Shown: piece by piece, positions 35,761 to 45,600 of the stretch | Layout: the number at the start of each line of letters is the position of its first letter | Numbering within the stretch: position 1 is the stretch's first letter | Assembly (NCBI RefSeq): GCF_014650715.1 | Contig: NZ_BMVM01000016.1 | Location: 1-64,000 of the forward strand | Direction of reading: 5' to 3' | Source: Streptomyces bluensis | Lineage (GTDB): Bacteria; Actinomycetota; Actinomycetes; Streptomycetales; Streptomycetaceae | DNA length: 64,000 nucleotides | Made by a program: the position numbers and the translations under genes | Notes under the pieces: model-generated | Told to the model about the DNA's origin: nothing | The model's database searches: none | The model's input: the letters and a program-made list of their open reading frames with translations, nothing else

Positions 35761-36240
35761 ATGGCCGCCCACACCGAGAACGAGATCACCATCGCGGCAC
35801 CCCTGGACCTGGTCTGGGACATGACCAACGACATCCAGAACTGGCCGCGGCTGTTCAGCGAGTACGCCTCCGTCGAGGTGCTCCACCGCGACGGCCACCG
35901 CACCACCTTCCGGCTCACCATGTACCCCGACGACCAGGGCCGGGTGTGGAGCTGGGTCTCCGAACGCGTCGCGGACCGTATGACGCGGACCGTCTGGGCC
36001 CATCGCGTCGAGACCGGTCCCTTCGAGTACATGAAGATCCGCTGGGAGTACACCGAGACACCGCACGGCACCCGGATGGACTGGATCCAGGACTTCACGA
36101 TGAAGCCGGACGCACCCGTCGACGACGCCGGGATGACAGAGATCATCAACCGCAACTCCCGCGAACAGATGGCCCTCATCCGCGACCGGATCGAACGGGC
36201 CGCGGGCGAACGCCGCAGCGCCGCGGTTCTCACCGACTGA
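35761..36240 (+). CDS. Aromatase/cyclase (WhiE ORFVI type)
   Basis: 159 residues of the START/Bet v 1-like polyketide aromatase/cyclase family. Family stretches: NEITIAAPLDLVWDMTNDIQ at the start, WSWVSERVADRMTRTVWAHR in the middle and RMDWIQDFTMKPDAPVDDAG towards the end. The single-domain form cyclises and aromatises the first ring inside its hydrophobic pocket. It matches the WhiE ORFVI/TcmN-N type. Positioned between ACP and the second cyclase, as in whiE. Confidence 0.9.
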   Translation: MAAHTENEITIAAPLDLVWDMTNDIQNWPRLFSEYASVEVLHRDGHRTTFRLTMYPDDQGRVWSWVSERVADRMTRTVWAHRVETGPFEYMKIRWEYTETPHGTRMDWIQDFTMKPDAPVDDAGMTEIINRNSREQMALIRDRIERAAGERRSAAVLTD

Positions 36241-36251
36241 AGGGGCCCCCG

Positions 36252-36584
36252 ATGCACCACACCCTGATCGTCGCCCGCATGGCACCCGGAGCGGCACCGG
36301 ACATCGCCCAGGTCTTCTCCGAGTCCGACAGCGGCGAACTGCCCCATCTCGTGGGCGTCACCCGGCGCAGCCTCTTCGAGTTCGGTGATGTGTACCTGCA
36401 CCTCATCGAGAGCGAGCGCGACCCCGCACCCACCATCGCCAAGCTGGCCGGCCATCCGGAGTTCCGCGGCGTCAGCGAGCGGCTCTCCCCGTACGTCTCC
36501 GCCTACGACCCTCAGACGTGGCGGAGCCCCAAGGACGCGATGGCACGCTGCTTCTACCGCTGGGAACGGGACACCACGGGCTGA
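36252..36584 (+). CDS. TcmI-family polyketide cyclase (WhiE ORFVII type)
   Basis: 110 residues of the TcmI family of small dimeric ferredoxin-fold cyclases that close later rings of aromatic polyketides. Typical are MHHTLIVARMAPGAAPDIAQ, SLFEFGDVYLHLIESE and AMARCFYRWE at the end. It is the last gene of the pigment operon. An 18-bp direct repeat and a bidirectional terminator follow. Confidence 0.9.
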   Translation: MHHTLIVARMAPGAAPDIAQVFSESDSGELPHLVGVTRRSLFEFGDVYLHLIESERDPAPTIAKLAGHPEFRGVSERLSPYVSAYDPQTWRSPKDAMARCFYRWERDTTG

Positions 36585-36616
36585 GGAGACCTCGCAGCGG
36601 GCTGAGGAGACCTCGC
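36578..36616. repeat. Direct repeat at the end of the pigment operon
   Basis: GGGCTGAGGAGACCTCGC occurs at 36578-36595 and again at 36599-36616, period 21. The first copy includes the stop codon of the cyclase gene. Each copy holds GAGG/CCTC complementary segments. Confidence 0.7.
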
Positions 36617-36625
36617 TTCACCCAC

Positions 36626-36664
36626 CCCACAGCGCACCGCTGAACGACTGCGGTGCGCTGTGGG
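36626..36664. terminator. Bidirectional terminator between pigment operon and glpK
   Basis: A perfect 15-bp stem (36626-36640 with 36650-36664) and a 9-base loop, between two convergent transcription units. Confidence 0.85.
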
Positions 36665-36674
36665 ATTCGGGTTT

Positions 36675-38189
36675 CTACTCGACGTCCACCCAGTTGAGGC
36701 TGCGCTCCACGGCCTTCTTCCAGCCCGCGTAGCCCTTCTCCCGCTCGTCGTCGTTCCACTGGGGTTCCCACCGTTTCGACTCGTGCCAGTGCGAGCGGAG
36801 TTCGTCGGTGTCCTCCCAGAAGCCGGTGGCGAGTCCCGCCGCGTACGCGGCGCCGAGCGCGGTGGTCTCGGCGACGACCGGGCGGCTGACCGGTACGCCG
36901 AGGATGTCGGCCTGGATCTGCATGCACAGGTCGTTGGCGGTGACACCGCCGTCGACGTGCAGCACGTCGAGGGCCACCCCGGCGTCCCGCTCCATCGCTT
37001 CGGCGACGTCGCGGCTCTGGTAGCAGATGGCCTCCAGGGTCGCCCGGGCGAGGTGCGCATGGGTGTGGTACCGGGCAAGGCCGACGATCGCGCCCCGGGC
37101 GTCGGAGCGCCAGTACGGCGCGAACAGACCCGAGAAGGCGGGTACGAAGTAGATGCCCCCACTGTCCTCCACCTGCCGCGCCAGAGTCTCCACCTCGGAG
37201 GCGGAGGAGATGATCCGCAACTGGTCACGGAGCCACTGCACGGCGGACCCGGTGACCGCCATGGACCCCTCCAGCGCGTACACCGCGGGGGCGTCCCCGA
37301 ACTGGTACGCCAGTGTGGTCAGCAGTCCGCTGCTGGACCGGACGATCTCCGTGCCCGTGTTGAGGACCAGGAAGTTGCCGGTGCCGTAGGTGTTCTTGGC
37401 CTCGCCCGGGCGGAAGCAGACCTGGCCGACTGTGGCCGCCTGCTGGTCCCCGAGGACCCCGGTGATGGGTACCGCGGTGCGCAGGGGACGGCTGGTGCGG
37501 GTGGCCCCGAACGCCTCCGGGTGCGAGGACGGGTTGATGGCCGGGAGCATGGCGCGCGGAATGCCGAAGACGTCGAGGAGTTCGTCGTCCCAGTCGAGGG
37601 TTTCAAGATTCATCAGCATGGTGCGGCTGGCGTTGGTGACGTCCGTGGCGTGGATGCCGCCGTTCGGGCCGCCGGTGAGGTTCCACAGGACCCAGGCGTC
37701 GGTGTTCCCGAAGACGGCCCGCCCCCTCTCGGCGGCCTCCCGGACACCGTCGATGTTCTCCAGGATCCACTTGATCTTGCCGCCGGAGAAGTACGTCGCC
37801 GGGGGCAGCCCCGTCTTGCGCCGGATGAGGTCGCCGTGCTCGCGCTCCAGCGCGGCCGCCATGGAGTCGGTGCGGGTGTCCTGCCAGACGATCGCGTTGT
37901 AGTACGGCTGACCGGTTCTGGGATCCCAGATGACCGTGGTCTCCCGCTGGTTGGTGATGCCTACGGCCGCCAGGTCGGCGGCGGTCGGGCCGCCCTGGCG
38001 GACGGCGTTCTGCATCGTGGAGTTCGTGCGTTCCCAGATCTCCACGGGGTCGTGCTCGACCCAGCCGGAGCGCGGGAAGAACTGCTTGTGTTCGAGTTGG
38101 TGGCGTGCGACCTCCCGGCCGTCGTGGTCGAAGATCATGAAACGGGTGCTGGTGGTGCCTTGGTCCACCGCACCGACGAACTCGGGCAT
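36675..38189 (-). CDS. glpK: Glycerol kinase
   Basis: 504 residues. It phosphorylates glycerol to glycerol 3-phosphate. FGGY kinase signatures are clear: VGAVDQGTTSTRFMIFDHDG at the N terminus, GITNQRETTVIWDPRTGQPY, YFSGGKIKWILEN and, in the second domain, LHVDGGVTANDLCMQIQADI. The start ATG at 38189 follows AAAGGGG. It lies 16 bases after glpF and is co-transcribed with it. No glycerol regulator or glpD gene is in the window, so regulation must come from elsewhere. Confidence 0.96.
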   Translation of the reverse strand: MPEFVGAVDQGTTSTRFMIFDHDGREVARHQLEHKQFFPRSGWVEHDPVEIWERTNSTMQNAVRQGGPTAADLAAVGITNQRETTVIWDPRTGQPYYNAIVWQDTRTDSMAAALEREHGDLIRRKTGLPPATYFSGGKIKWILENIDGVREAAERGRAVFGNTDAWVLWNLTGGPNGGIHATDVTNASRTMLMNLETLDWDDELLDVFGIPRAMLPAINPSSHPEAFGATRTSRPLRTAVPITGVLGDQQAATVGQVCFRPGEAKNTYGTGNFLVLNTGTEIVRSSSGLLTTLAYQFGDAPAVYALEGSMAVTGSAVQWLRDQLRIISSASEVETLARQVEDSGGIYFVPAFSGLFAPYWRSDARGAIVGLARYHTHAHLARATLEAICYQSRDVAEAMERDAGVALDVLHVDGGVTANDLCMQIQADILGVPVSRPVVAETTALGAAYAAGLATGFWEDTDELRSHWHESKRWEPQWNDDEREKGYAGWKKAVERSLNWVDVE

Positions 38190-38205
38190 GGCGGCCCCTT
38201 TCGCT

Positions 38206-39036
38206 TCACTCGTCCGGCGCGGGCACCCGGCCGGGTTCCGGCTCGGCGACCGGCAGGTAACGGCTGATCAGCAGGCGGTAGAGCAGCGCTCCGACCAGGC
38301 CGCCGATGAGGGGGCCGACGATCGGCACCCAGAAGTAGAGGTCTCCGTACTGGTCACGCCAAGCGCCTCCATAGCCCGTCAGGAACGACGCCAGCCGGGG
38401 TCCGAGGTCACGGGCCGGGTTGATCGCGTAACCGGCGTCGGCCCCCCACCCCATGCCGATGACGACGACGATCAGGCCGATGACGAACGGGGCGAGATTC
38501 GCCTGCGGCGGCGTGTTCAGCAGATCGGTGACCGCGAAGATCAGCAGCAACAGCAGGGCGGTGCCGATGATCTGGTCCCGCAGGGCACCCAGCTGGCTGA
38601 CCGGGAGGACGCCGTTGCCCGGCAGTGTGGAGAACACGATCTGCGTCTTGTGGGTGTGGTCGGGGTCGGCCTTCGCCAGAACCTCGGTGTAGTTCCAGCG
38701 CACCAGCAGGGCGCCCACGAAAGCGCCCGCTGTCTGGGCCAGGGAGTACGGCAGGACCTTGGGCCAGGGGAAGTCCTTGAAGGCGGCGAGCGCGAGGGTG
38801 ACCGCGGGGTTGATGTGGGCGCCGCTGATGCGGGCTGCCACGTAGACGCCCATGACGACGCCGAGCCCCCAGCCCCAGGCGATGCTGTCGTGGGCGCCCA
38901 GTGCGCCGTGGGTCAACGTCCCACCGGCGACGACCTGCGCGACGGCACCGCATCCGAAGAGAATGAGGATCATGGTGCCGGCGAACTCGGCCGAGAGTTC
39001 ACCCAGGAGACGTGCCCTCGACGTGGATGCCGGCAT
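38206..39036 (-). CDS. glpF: Glycerol uptake facilitator (aquaglyceroporin)
   Basis: 276 residues with six membrane segments and the two NPA half-helix motifs, SGAHINPAVTLALAAF and GYAINPARDLGPRLASF. The Asp after the second NPAR (NPARD) is a mark of glycerol-conducting members. It lets glycerol diffuse in for GlpK. The ATG at 39036 has GGGAGGTGG upstream and was preferred over the long frame from 39120, which lacks family match. Confidence 0.93.
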   Translation of the reverse strand: MPASTSRARLLGELSAEFAGTMILILFGCGAVAQVVAGGTLTHGALGAHDSIAWGWGLGVVMGVYVAARISGAHINPAVTLALAAFKDFPWPKVLPYSLAQTAGAFVGALLVRWNYTEVLAKADPDHTHKTQIVFSTLPGNGVLPVSQLGALRDQIIGTALLLLLIFAVTDLLNTPPQANLAPFVIGLIVVVIGMGWGADAGYAINPARDLGPRLASFLTGYGGAWRDQYGDLYFWVPIVGPLIGGLVGALLYRLLISRYLPVAEPEPGRVPAPDE

Positions 39037-39233
39037 GTTCCCACCTCCCGTCCGACCGGCCCGGCCCCGCGCGATCACGTACCGGCCATCGTCACCGGCA
39101 CGGCCGGGAGCGGCATCCACGGGCGGGCCGTTCGGGTGGGCAGCGACCCCGCGCCGGAGGGCGGTGACGTCCGAGCGGTGTGGCGAACGGGTGACCTGTG
39201 ACAGCCTGGGCGCGGCCCGGTCGTTGAACGGTC

Positions 39234-39434
39234 ATGGACGTCTTCGGCGACAGCCCCTACACGGGCCCCGATCAGTGGCTTGCCGGCCTGGAGGAGGACC
39301 CCTGCGCGTGGTGCGCGCAGCTACGGGACGCCGACGCCCTGGCCGGACAGATGCCGGCGGCCGGGAAACGTCCGCCCGCGCCCCGGATGGCGCCACGGGG
39401 ACTGTTCCGGCGTCCCGCACGGGCCGACAGGTGA
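39234..39434 (+). CDS. Small hypothetical protein with a CxxC motif
   Basis: 66 residues starting MDVFGDSPYTGPDQWLAGLE, with one CAWC motif (about 24-27) that could bind metal or act in thiol chemistry, and a basic Pro/Arg-rich tail. Codon use is GC-rich at third positions like true genes here. It is divergent from glpF. Its stop overlaps a GTG of a 27-codon frame. No homologue recognised; existence is plausible but not proven. Confidence 0.45.
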   Translation: MDVFGDSPYTGPDQWLAGLEEDPCAWCAQLRDADALAGQMPAAGKRPPAPRMAPRGLFRRPARADR

Positions 39435-39514
39435 GGGCGGTGCGGACGGTGATGGTCGCTCTGACCGCCGTCACGATCGTCGCCGCTGCCCTGTCGGTCG
39501 TCCTGGCGGGATGA
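39431..39514 (+). CDS. Putative 27-residue single-span membrane peptide
   Basis: Reads VRAVRTVMVALTAVTIVAAA and ends LSVVLAG. A basic N terminus precedes a continuous hydrophobic span of about 20 residues. The GTG overlaps the stop of the preceding small gene (GTGA), the usual arrangement of coupled genes in this window. A hairpin follows. Too short for statistical support. Confidence 0.35.
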   Translation: MRAVRTVMVALTAVTIVAAALSVVLAG

Positions 39515-39541
39515 GCCCCGAGCGAACGGGAGCGGGTCTGC

Positions 39542-39576
39542 CGGCCCTGAGCGGGTGGATGTCCCGCCCAGGGCCG
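39542..39576. terminator. Hairpin terminator between the small genes and the PKS gene
   Basis: Arms CGGCCCTG-a-GCGGG and CCCGC-c-CAGGGCCG with a 7-base loop, 33 bases downstream of the convergent PKS stop codon. It can serve both strands. Confidence 0.7.
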
Positions 39577-39609
39577 CGGAGGACCGTGTTCGGCTTCCGC
39601 CTCGTCGGG

Positions 39610-42600
39610 TTACGCGGAGGCTGATGCCGTGCGGCCGGCCGCCGGCTGACCGACCTGCTCGGTGTGCGCCCGTGGCGCCGGAACGGACTGCTCCAGACGC
39701 TGCCGGATGAGGTGGGCGAGCTGGGTGAGGTTGCCGGAGTTGCCGAGGAGTTCGGTCGGCGAGAGGCGGACGTCGAAGTACTCGCGGGCGCGCACCAGGA
39801 ACTCGGCGCCCATGAGGGAGTCGATGCCGAACTCGGCCAGCGGGCGGTCGGGGCTGAGGTCGGCGGCTTCGGCGCGCAGGACGGTGGCGAGCAGCTGGGC
39901 GAGGATGCCGGTGACGGCGTGTGCGGCCTCGTCAGGAGGCAGGGCGCTCAGCGCACGCAGCACATCGCCCGGGGTGGCGTCCGAGGCGTCGGCACGGGCG
40001 GGGACGAGATGCGTGAAGCGCGGCGCGGCCATCGCGGGGAGCAGATGGCGGGCCCGGCTCCAGCGGAAGCGGCCGATCGCGGCGACGGCGGCACCGTCGG
40101 CCAGGACGCCGGCAGCGGCGGGAAGCAGCACATCGGGGGCCACGGGGTGGATTCCGCGGGTCGACACGGCATCGCCCAGATCGTTGCGGGCGAGGTAGCC
40201 GGTTCCCGCGATGGCGCCCCAGGCGATGGCCGTGCCGGGGCGGTCCGCGTGCCGGCGGGCGCGGGCCAGGGCCTCCAGGTAGCTGTTGCCCGCGACGTAG
40301 GGGGCTTGGTGCACGTTCCCGACGCACGCCGTGACGGAGGAGTGGAGCAGGAAGAGGTCCAGATCGCGGTCGGCGGTGAGGCGGTGCAGGACGGCGGCGC
40401 CGGCCGCCTTCGGGGCGAGTACGGCCGCGAAACGGTCGTCGGTCAGGTCGCTGAGAGGGGCGTCGTCGAGGTGCATGGCGCCGTGGACCACCCCGCGCAG
40501 GGCGTGCCCGGTGGCGTCCACGGCGGCGATCACCCGGCGCATGGCGGTCTCGTCGGTGACGTCGGCGGCGTAGGGAGTGGCGGTGATGCCGCGCCGTGCG
40601 AGCCGGTCGAGGACGGCGGCCGCTTCGGGAGAACCGGCCCCGCGGCGGCCGACCAGAGCCAGGTGGCGGGCGCCCAGGTCGGCGAGCCAGTCGGCGGTGG
40701 CCGCTCCGAAGCCGCCCAGGCCACCGGTGACCAGGTAGGTGCCGTCAGAGTCCAGGGCCGCGGATGACGGTGTGTGGCACACGGGGACGGGTTCGTCCAT
40801 CGGATCGAAGGCGACGACGACCTTGCCGGTGTGATGGGAGTGCTGAAGCAGCCGGAACGCCTCCTCCACGCGGGCCGCGGGATGGACGACGTGCGGCAAC
40901 GGCCGGTAGTCCCCGGCGTGTACGAGGCCGACGATCTCCCTCAGGAGTTCCTTCGCGGTGTCGGGGTCGGCCAGGGGCCTGGTGATGTCGACGCCGAAGT
41001 AGGCGATGTGGTCCAGGAAGGGACGCCGGGGCAGGGGCCGGTTCTCGAACATGTCCCGCTTGCCGAGCTCGATGAAGCGTCCGCCGGGGCGCAGCAGTTC
41101 CAGGCTGCGGTCGCCCGCTTCACCACTGAGCGAGTTCACCACGACATGGACGCCCCGGCCGCCGGTCAGTTCGCGTACGCGGGGCACGAAGTCCAGCGAG
41201 CGGGAGTCCAGGACGTGTTCGACGCCGAGCGCGGTCAGCAGGTCACGCTTGGCGTCACTGCCCGCCGTGGCGATCACGTGCGCTCCGTGCCGGCGGGCGT
41301 ACTGCAGGGCGGCCAGACCGACACCACCGGCACCGCCGTGCACCAGGAGGGTCTCTCCCGGGGCGAGCCGCGCGAGGTGGCCGAGGGTGTGGTGGACGGT
41401 GGCGAGGACGACGGGCAGGGTGGCCGCCTCCGTGAAACTCATGCCGTCCGGGACGCGGCCGACCGCCTCCGCGTCGGCGACGGCGTGCGAGGCCAGCGCC
41501 GCGGCCGCCAGGCCGAAGACCCGGTCTCCGGGCGCCCAACCGGTGGTCCCCGGCCCGATGTCGGTGACGACGCCCGCGCACTCCATGCCCAGCCCCTGCT
41601 CGGTCGGGGTGCCCTCGACGGCCTCGGCGGGCAGCAGGCCGTTGGCCCGCATGGTGTCGCGGTAGTTCAGGGCCGCGGCCCTGACCTCGATGACGAGCCG
41701 GCCCGGACCGGGGCGGGGAACGGGGCGTTCCTGCCAGAGGAGCCGGTAGGACAGTCCGGGGTCGCGGACCGTCAACGTGAAGCAGCGGGCCGGGGCGGTG
41801 GCCGCCTCGGCCGTGACCGACGGTTGGTGCGCGGGGCGGGTGGTTTCGCGGGCGACGAAACGGCCGCCGCGGGTGAGCACGATCTCGTCCTCGTCGCAGG
41901 GGCTGAGCAGCTCCCGCGCGAGACGCCGGGCGTCGGCGGGCGGATCGTCACAGCGGTCGAGGCTGATCCGCCGCACCGTCAGGTCGGGCCATTCGTTCGC
42001 CAGGGTGCGGGCGGCGCCCCACACGGGAGCGTCGCCGGGGTGGGTCGGGCGCTCGGGGGCGGGCAGCAGCCCACTGGGACGGGTGACCAGCCAGACGGAG
42101 GCGCGTGTGCCGCCCGGCAGGCGTGCGCTCCTCGCGGCGAGAGCACGCAGTGCGGCGGCTCTGCGGGTGGACTGCCCGACGATGCGGCCGGGGTGCTCCT
42201 CGGGTTCCCCGAGCACCAGCACGGTGGCCACTTCCTCCGCTCCGGGGTCGGCCGGATCGTTGAGCCCGTCCAGATCGGTGACCGTGGCGCCACCCAGCAG
42301 TTCGGCCAGGGCCCGGGCCAGCGGCTCTTCGGACGGGGCCTCGGCCGCGACCCTCCACACGGTTCCGGGGGCCGGTACCGCGAGGGCCGGGGGCGGCGGC
42401 GCCGTACGGTCGTCCACGCCGGCCACCAGGACGGACAGGTCGGCCGTCCCGGCGTCGGTGCCGGGCCCGGTGCGGACCACACCGGTGAAGCCGCACCGTT
42501 CCAGTAGGGGCGGCCACTGATCGGGCCGCAGCAGGAGACCGTCGGGGCGCAGTGCGTGGTCGCTGCGGCGCCAGAAGCTGTCGAGGCCCCCGAAGACCGC

Positions 42601-45600
42601 GGCGAGGCGGGCCAGATCGTGGGGTTCGACGGCGAGCAGCCGGCCACCGGGAGCCAGCAGCCGCCTGACACGGCCGAGGCCCTGCGTCAGATCGGTGGCG
42701 GTGTGCAGGGCGCCCGCGGCCAGGACGACGTCGAACCCCGCCTCGGGCAGCTCCTTCCCGTCGGACCCGGTGTCCAGGCTGAACGTGCGGTAGTCGACGA
42801 AGTCGTAGGCGCTGAACCGGTGTTCGGCGGGGCCGAGGAGGTTGGCCGAGACGTCGGTGAAGGTGTAACGGGTGCGGTCGGCCGGCAGCACCGGGAGGAC
42901 GGCGGCGGTGAGGCCTCCCGTGCCCGCGCCGATCTCCAGTACGCGCAGCGGCCGGTCGGCCGGCCAGAGCCGGACGATCTCCTCCAGTACGCACCGGACC
43001 AGCAGGTTCCCGAAGCGGCTCCGGGCGCTGAGGTCGTAGAACTGCTGATGGCGTGTCGGGTCGGCAGGCGGCAGCGGGAGAGGGCCGGTGGCGCCGGTCA
43101 GCAGGCCGGGCAGGTGGTGCAACTGGCGGGTGAGGAGGCTCGCGTCGGCCGCGAAGGCCGGATGATCGTTGATCAGACCGGCCGACAGTTCCACGTCGCG
43201 TCGCGGCGTCCCGGTCAGCTCCCACCCTCCGTCGGGACGGCCGCTGACCAGACCCTGCTCTTCAAGCAGGGGAAGCATGACCTTGAGCAGGCGCCGGTGC
43301 CGGTGCAGCAGTCCCGCCGCGACGAGGTCCCCGGCGGTGAACGGCCGGGCCGGCTCCCCCAGGAGGCCGGCCAGTACCGTCGCCCAGCGGTGCGCGATCG
43401 TGCGGTCGGCAGCCGCGGCGAAGCGGTCGCAGCCGGATTCCTGCCACGCCTGTCGCAGCTGTGTGATCCGTCCACGCGCGGCTTCGACGAGATCGGCGGG
43501 CACGGGAACGGCGACGGCGTCGCCGTGGTCACCGGGGCCCGGGGCGGCGCGCAGGACGGTCCGCTGCACGTACAGCGGTGTACGGCCGCCGGGCATCCGC
43601 CGCATGCGGAGGCGGTCGATCTCGATGACGACGGTGCCGTCCTCGTCGGTGATCACGATGTCCCAGCACACCTCGGGATCGATCACGGCACCCTGGCGCA
43701 CCCGAATGACTCCCGAGGGGCCGGGCGCCCGCCAGACGCGCACGCTTCCCAGGCCGCAGGGCAGGTGGACATCGCCTGTGGCGGTCCGGTCCCGCAGCAG
43801 GGGAGCGCCTGCCTGGAAGGCGGCGTCCAGCACCGCCGGCCACACCTCGTACGCCGCGTCCGGGCTGTCGTACGTGTACGTGGCGAGCACCTCGCCATCG
43901 CCGACGTGGAGATTCCGCAGGAGCCGGAAGGCCGGACCGTAGGCGAGTCCGGCGCGCCGGCACTCCTCGTAGTGGGCCGAGCCGTCGACCGGGTGGGGAC
44001 AGCGGCGGCGTGCCGCCTCCAGGTCGACCGGTGCCGGAGGACGGCCGAGCAGCGTACGCACCTGGGCGCGGGCCACCGGGTGACACTCCTCGCCGCGCCG
44101 CTCACTGGTAGCGATGGCCACAGCGCCGCTGTCCGGCTGGACGCCGGTCTGCAGTCGCATGTCGCCGGGATCGGGCCAGGGCAGGGGCAGCGGCCGGATG
44201 ATCTCCAGATGGCGCACCTCCACGGCCGAGTGCAGGGCCCGCCGCCCGGCGGCCAGGGCCATCTCGACGTAACCCGCCGCGGGCATCACCACCGCCTCCT
44301 CGACGCGGTGGTCACCGAGCCAGGACACCATCTGGGGTTCGACCGTGTTCTCCCACGTCGGGTGCGGGCCGGGCAACCGCTCGCCGAGCAGCGGGTGTTC
44401 CGTCCGGCCGGTGCCGCTGGTCCGCTCCCAGTCGCAGGCCTCGCCGTGCCAGTACCGTCGGCGCTGCCAGGGATACGAGGGCAGGTCGGCCACCCGGGCG
44501 GGATGCGGGAAGTGCGCGGTCCAGTCGACGTCGGCGCCCGCCGAGACCACCGCCGCCACGGCCGCGGCCATGTCCCGGGGACCGGTGGAGTCCCGCCGCA
44601 GGGTGGGCACATGGACGGCGCCGGTACGGCGCAGGTATGGGCGGAGCACCGGGTGGGGGCCGACCTCCACGACCACGCCGGGTGTCCGGCCGAGGGCCTG
44701 GGCCGCCGCTTCGGCGAAGCGGACCGGCTCGCGCACGTTGCGCCACCAGTAGTCGGCCGTCAGCTCCTCCCCGGGCAGTGGCTCGCCCGTGACGGTCGAG
44801 ACGAACGGGATACGGGCGGCCGAGGGCGTGAGGCCGGCCAGGGCCGTGCGCAGGGGCCCGGCGAGGGGATCCATCGCACGGCTGTGGAAGGCGTGGTCGA
44901 GGTCCAGCTCGCGGAAGAAGACATCCCGGGCGCTCAGTTCGGCTCCGAGAGCGGCGAGCACCTGTGGGTCCCCGGCGACGGTGACGTCCCGGTCGCTGTT
45001 GACGGCCGCCAGCTCCAGAGCGCCGTCGTAGGGAGCCAGTACGTCACGGGCCGCCTCCTCGGACAGCCCGACGGCCGCCATCCGGCCACTTCCCGCGGTG
45101 GCGGCCTGGGCCGAACTGCGCTCGGCGATCACGTGCGCGGCCTGCGCGAGAGTGAGAGCTCCGGCGACGTACGCGGCCGCGACCTCGCCGACGCTGTGCC
45201 CGAGCACCGCCGCCGGACGCACCCCGTTCGCACGGAGCAGGGCCGCAAGTCCCACCTGGACGGCGAAGAGGGCGGGCTGGGCGACCTCCGTACGGCTGAA
45301 GCGAGCCGGATCGGGGTGGGCGAGTTCCCCGGCCACCGACCAGCCCAGGTGCGGGGCGAGCGCGGCGTCCACCTCGTCGACGGCGGCGCGGAAAACGGGC
45401 TCGGCAGCGAGCAGATCGGCGGCCATGCCGGGCCACTGGGAGCCGTTGCCGGTGAACGCGCACACCACGGCGCCGTGTTCCGCTGCCGAGCCGCTCGCTC
45501 CGGCGGCCGGTGTACCGGTGAACAGCGCGTCCAGTTCGTCGGCCGCCCGGTCCGGGCTGTCGGCCAGGACGGCGGCGCGGTGCGGATGGGCGCTGCGGCG

